Below, piece after piece: positions 34,924 through 37,090 of a DNA stretch of 37,090 bases. The DNA is from Crocinitomicaceae bacterium. GTDB taxonomy: Bacteria > Bacteroidota > Bacteroidia > Flavobacteriales_D > Crocinitomicaceae. The position numbers were made by a program, and so were the translations under genes. The notes under the pieces were generated by a model that did not search any database, was not told the DNA's origin, and saw only the letters and a list, made by a program, of their open reading frames with translations. The stretch covers positions 1-37,090 of the forward strand of contig JAHENC010000007.1 of NCBI GenBank assembly GCA_024643365.1. The letters are read 5' to 3'. Numbering within the stretch: the stretch's first letter is position 1; the number at the start of each line of letters is the position of its first letter.

Positions 34924-34931
34924 CGAAGGTA
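34924..34931 (-). promoter_or_regulatory. probable -7 box of apbE
   Basis: TACCTTCG on the minus strand (one mismatch to TAnnTTTG) ends exactly 4 nt before the ATG at 34919. Confidence 0.45.
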
Positions 34932-34946
34932 GGAAATATTTAACGA

Positions 34947-35981
34947 TTATAGATTGATGCTGGAAGCCTTACTTGCGTAAAACCCTTTTAATTGAATGAT
35001 TTCTTCTTTCAACTCTGTGAAGTCTCGTGTTTTCCCCATCGCTTTATAACAAAGTAGTAAATACCAATGTTGCTCCTCGTCGAAATTATCAAATTTTGCT
35101 AAATCAATAACCTTAAGTCGCTGTTCACATAAGTTAAATTGCTTCAAATTATAGAGGCAAAGGGAAGAATAAAAAAGTGCATTGACATCATCTGGATAGG
35201 AGGATAGGATTTGATCAAAGCTAATTAACGCAGCTTTGTATTCCCCTCGATTAAAATCCAAAAGTGTGTTACTTAAATAATTCATGTAACTGACATCTAA
35301 AAAGTCCTTTTGATTCGCTCTTGCTACTGGGCTCTCTTGTGCCGCTGGTGTCCCAGTCAATAATTCAGGCTTTTCCTGTCGAGTTTTTTTTCGGTAATAC
35401 CTGTAATCCAATACTTTTAAATCCTGAACGTACGTTTCCAATGCGAAATATGTTCGGCTTTTCAGTGGATTGTGATCGATTTTTCCAATACTACGTAATG
35501 GAAGTTGAACAAGTTCCTCTGTGGGGAATACTGGATTTTCATTCTTTTGAAAAACAGTCCCTTTATCCTTTGCCTTAAATTCTCGTTGGATTTCATTAGG
35601 TAGAAGTACTTTCTCTTTAGGTAGTACTATTAAGGAATGAAGTTTCTCCACTGGAATACGTTCAACTTGTATTGAACCGATATGTGGTTTGGTTTTTGAT
35701 TTATTCGTTGTCTGATCTTGCAAGATGACATAAATCAAAATTGCCGCAAGTGAAACGATAAGAACACTCGAAATTTTCCATTTGATATTTCTCTTACGGT
35801 AATAACGCTTATCCAGTCTTTTCATGGAATGTAAAGTGGAAGGGTTTTCTGCGAATCCATCTAGGGCATCTGAAAGAAAGGGGTCCTTTAAACTTTGCTC
35901 TTCAAGCGCATGTTTTTCGCGTGAAGTCATCCGTGTAAAATAGGACAAGAATACGTTTCGATTATTTTTCATGACCTTCAT
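34947..35981 (-). CDS. membrane protein with TPR-like C-terminus, probable partner of the adjacent sigma factor
   Basis: 344 residues (ATG 35981, or 35972 three codons later). The N-terminal cytoplasmic segment has REKHALEEQSLKDPFLSDALDGF, a motif common in Bacteroidota proteins encoded after ECF sigma genes. One membrane helix lies at about 68-88. A long low-complexity extracytoplasmic linker precedes TPR-like helices at about 230-335 (FNRGEYKAALISFDQILSSYPDDVNALFYSSLCLYN). There is no zinc-binding anti-sigma motif and no FecR domain. The start overlaps the sigma-factor end by 20 nt, so an anti-sigma or signal-sensing role is likely but unproven. Confidence 0.8.
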   Translation of the reverse strand: MKVMKNNRNVFLSYFTRMTSREKHALEEQSLKDPFLSDALDGFAENPSTLHSMKRLDKRYYRKRNIKWKISSVLIVSLAAILIYVILQDQTTNKSKTKPHIGSIQVERIPVEKLHSLIVLPKEKVLLPNEIQREFKAKDKGTVFQKNENPVFPTEELVQLPLRSIGKIDHNPLKSRTYFALETYVQDLKVLDYRYYRKKTRQEKPELLTGTPAAQESPVARANQKDFLDVSYMNYLSNTLLDFNRGEYKAALISFDQILSSYPDDVNALFYSSLCLYNLKQFNLCEQRLKVIDLAKFDNFDEEQHWYLLLCYKAMGKTRDFTELKEEIIQLKGFYASKASSINL

Positions 35982-36543
35982 TTCTTTTTTCTAGAAGCAA
36001 CTTTAGATTTCTTCGTCCATTTTGCAAATGACTTTTTACCTCCTTAAGACTATAAGACGTAATGATCGCCACTTCTTCGTAGCTCTTTTTTTGCAAATAA
36101 AACAATTGAATGCAAATTCGCTGTTCTTGCTTTAACTCTTCAAACAACATAATCAAGCCTTCGATCAACTCATCCTTTTCCAGTTTTTCATCTAAGCGTT
36201 GATCGCCGTCATCATAAAGGATGTCATCATCCTTTAATTCTACATTCATTTTATTGGCACGAATAAACATTAAACTACTGTTCCGTGCGGATACATATAA
36301 CCAACTTTTAAAATGTTGAACCTGATGATGCAATAACTTTTCTGTTAAAGAAGCAAATAAGGACAGAGTAAGGTCTTCAGCATTTTCATTTTGTTTGACA
36401 TATTTCATGCATACACCAAATACCATATGAGCATATCTTTGATATAATTCATCGATACAATTAGTCCATTGCTTTTCCTTGTAAAGAGAAATAATATCCT
36501 CATCACTTAATTTGCGCAAATATGACCTTCTATTTAATAGCAT
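35962..36543 (-). CDS. ECF-type RNA polymerase sigma factor
   Basis: 193 residues with the two sigma-70 regions. Region 2 runs over about 24-90 (ELYQRYAHMVFGVCMKYVKQNENAEDLTLSLFASL ... HFKSWLYVSARNSSLMFIR). Region 4 runs over about 130-185 (ELKQEQRICIQLFYLQKKSYEEVAIITSYSLKEVKSHLQNGRRNLKLLL, a helix-turn-helix). It would direct RNA polymerase to an unknown regulon. A CATCTTTG box lies 6 nt upstream of the ATG. It is co-transcribed with the overlapping membrane protein. Confidence 0.92.
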   Translation of the reverse strand: MLLNRRSYLRKLSDEDIISLYKEKQWTNCIDELYQRYAHMVFGVCMKYVKQNENAEDLTLSLFASLTEKLLHHQVQHFKSWLYVSARNSSLMFIRANKMNVELKDDDILYDDGDQRLDEKLEKDELIEGLIMLFEELKQEQRICIQLFYLQKKSYEEVAIITSYSLKEVKSHLQNGRRNLKLLLEKRNEGHEK

Positions 36544-36880
36544 CTAAAACAAAGATGCAAGATTTATGGCTTTTCCACAAAAGAAGTGTCTTTTACTTTT
36601 TGTTTTGTCGCTTATATATAGGAGAAGTTCTTTATTAAATATTTGCCCAGAGGTTTGCCCTAAAAGCAATTTGGAGTTTAAATTGATTATTTTTTGAAAA
36701 TTATTTGAAGAACATATTTTACTGGAAAGGATGAAAATATTTATCAGGTCTTCTTGTGGACGGATAAAAATCAATTACTTACGATTTATTTTCATTAAAA
36801 AAGAAACCTTTTAAATACTTCTCCGTTATAACTCCTCGGGTCTTAAGACAAAAAAAATAAAAAAAACTTTTAAAAAAGTG
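36544..36880. other. intergenic region upstream of the rRNA promoter
   Basis: About 340 AT-rich bases. The left end holds the -7 box of the sigma-factor gene (CATCTTTG, minus, 36550-36557). The right end (about 36850-36880) is a run of A/T tracts placed like an UP element for the rRNA promoter. A 76-codon minus-strand open frame at 36544-36774 does not look coding. Confidence 0.5.
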
Positions 36881-36910
36881 TTGCAGATCCAAAAAGAGTA
36901 CATATCTTTG
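36881..36910 (+). promoter_or_regulatory. rRNA operon promoter
   Basis: TTG (36881-36883), 19-nt spacer, TATCTTTG (36903-36910), then CACCCCGC. It is a full consensus -33/-7 promoter preceded by long A/T tracts and followed by a typical rRNA leader, with no coding frame. Transcription should start near 36914-36916. Confidence 0.85.
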
Positions 36911-36914
36911 CACC

Positions 36915-37090
36915 CCGCAAGTGAGATAAACAACGGTTAATCTAGCGGTAATAAAGTCTTAAAGTTAACTAGAATGAGAGTTCTACTAACAACTAAAGAA
37001 GTTCTTTGAAGTATTGAGAAATAAGGAAACAGCGTTTTTAAGAAAAGAACATAATAAACATACTCGAGCTCTTATGAAAATTCAAAGTTA
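36915..37090 (+). other. rRNA operon leader (16S rRNA expected just past the right edge)
   Basis: Non-coding transcribed leader. It contains the gttctttgaagtattgag segment (near 37000-37018) and the closing actcgagctcttatgaaaattc segment that in Bacteroidota precede 16S rRNA. The window ends before any 16S core sequence, so the gene itself is not seen. Confidence 0.75.

Noticed and set aside
36544..36774. 76-codon minus-strand open frame upstream of the sigma factor
   Set aside because: It is low complexity, its end abuts the sigma-factor start and it overlaps that gene's -7 box. No domain or start signal supports it.
1..37090. CRISPR array, insertion sequence, prophage or toxin-antitoxin pair
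   Set aside because: No regularly spaced repeats, transposase, integrase, phage or toxin-like genes were seen anywhere in the window.

Overview
The window looks like chromosomal DNA of a member of the Bacteroidota, most likely a flavobacterial lineage (order Flavobacteriales; a Crocinitomicaceae/Fluviicola-like genome is my low-confidence guess). The reasons are: -7 promoter boxes of the TAnnTTTG type before many genes, almost no Shine-Dalgarno sequences, tRNA genes without an encoded CCA, and several secreted proteins with type IX secretion (T9SS) C-terminal sorting domains. I see no insertion sequence, prophage, integrase or CRISPR array.

Layout. (1) 1-2524, minus: a large secreted protein open at the left window edge. 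(2) 2578-5677, plus: a truncated haemoglobin, then ftsX, a DUF3098 gene, uppP and truB, with a tiny basic gene converging on truB. (3) 5886-8629: tRNA-Leu(CAA) with terminator, an exopolyphosphatase gene, and a T9SS protein with three internal repeats. (4) 8908-12916: a metallophosphoesterase/MurG-like glycosyltransferase pair facing polyphosphate kinase ppk1. (5) 13010-16127: two divergent T9SS cargo genes (type B and type A). (6) 16158-19321: small unknown genes, an OsmC-like protein and an FAD monooxygenase. (7) 19436-21831: initiator tRNA-Met, a degenerate half copy of it, and metG. (8) 21941-28239: a PA-domain T9SS protein, then a phosphate-uptake group (DUF47 regulator, Pit transporter, divergent O/P porin) and superoxide dismutase. 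(9) 28372-34919: ygiQ; a tight five-gene operon (DUF5777 barrel, YceI, small membrane protein, mono-haem cytochrome c lipoprotein, TPR protein); a DUF2271-T9SS protein; and apbE. (10) 34947-36543, minus: an ECF sigma factor and a likely membrane-bound partner. (11) 36881-37090: promoter and leader of an rRNA operon, with 16S expected just beyond the right edge.

How the parts fit. Uptake of phosphate (porin, Pit, DUF47) and its storage and release (ppk1, ppx) are all present. Envelope biogenesis is represented by ftsX, uppP, the glycosyltransferase pair and many T9SS cargos. The operon at 30329-33006, with the nearby DUF2271 and apbE genes, looks like an extracytoplasmic redox module of unknown purpose and is the best candidate for an undescribed system. 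Two sequence-level patterns also stand out. Several genes have the -7 box exactly 4 nt before ATG, which implies leaderless mRNAs. All three stable-RNA promoters share an extended TATCTTTG-YACCC motif.
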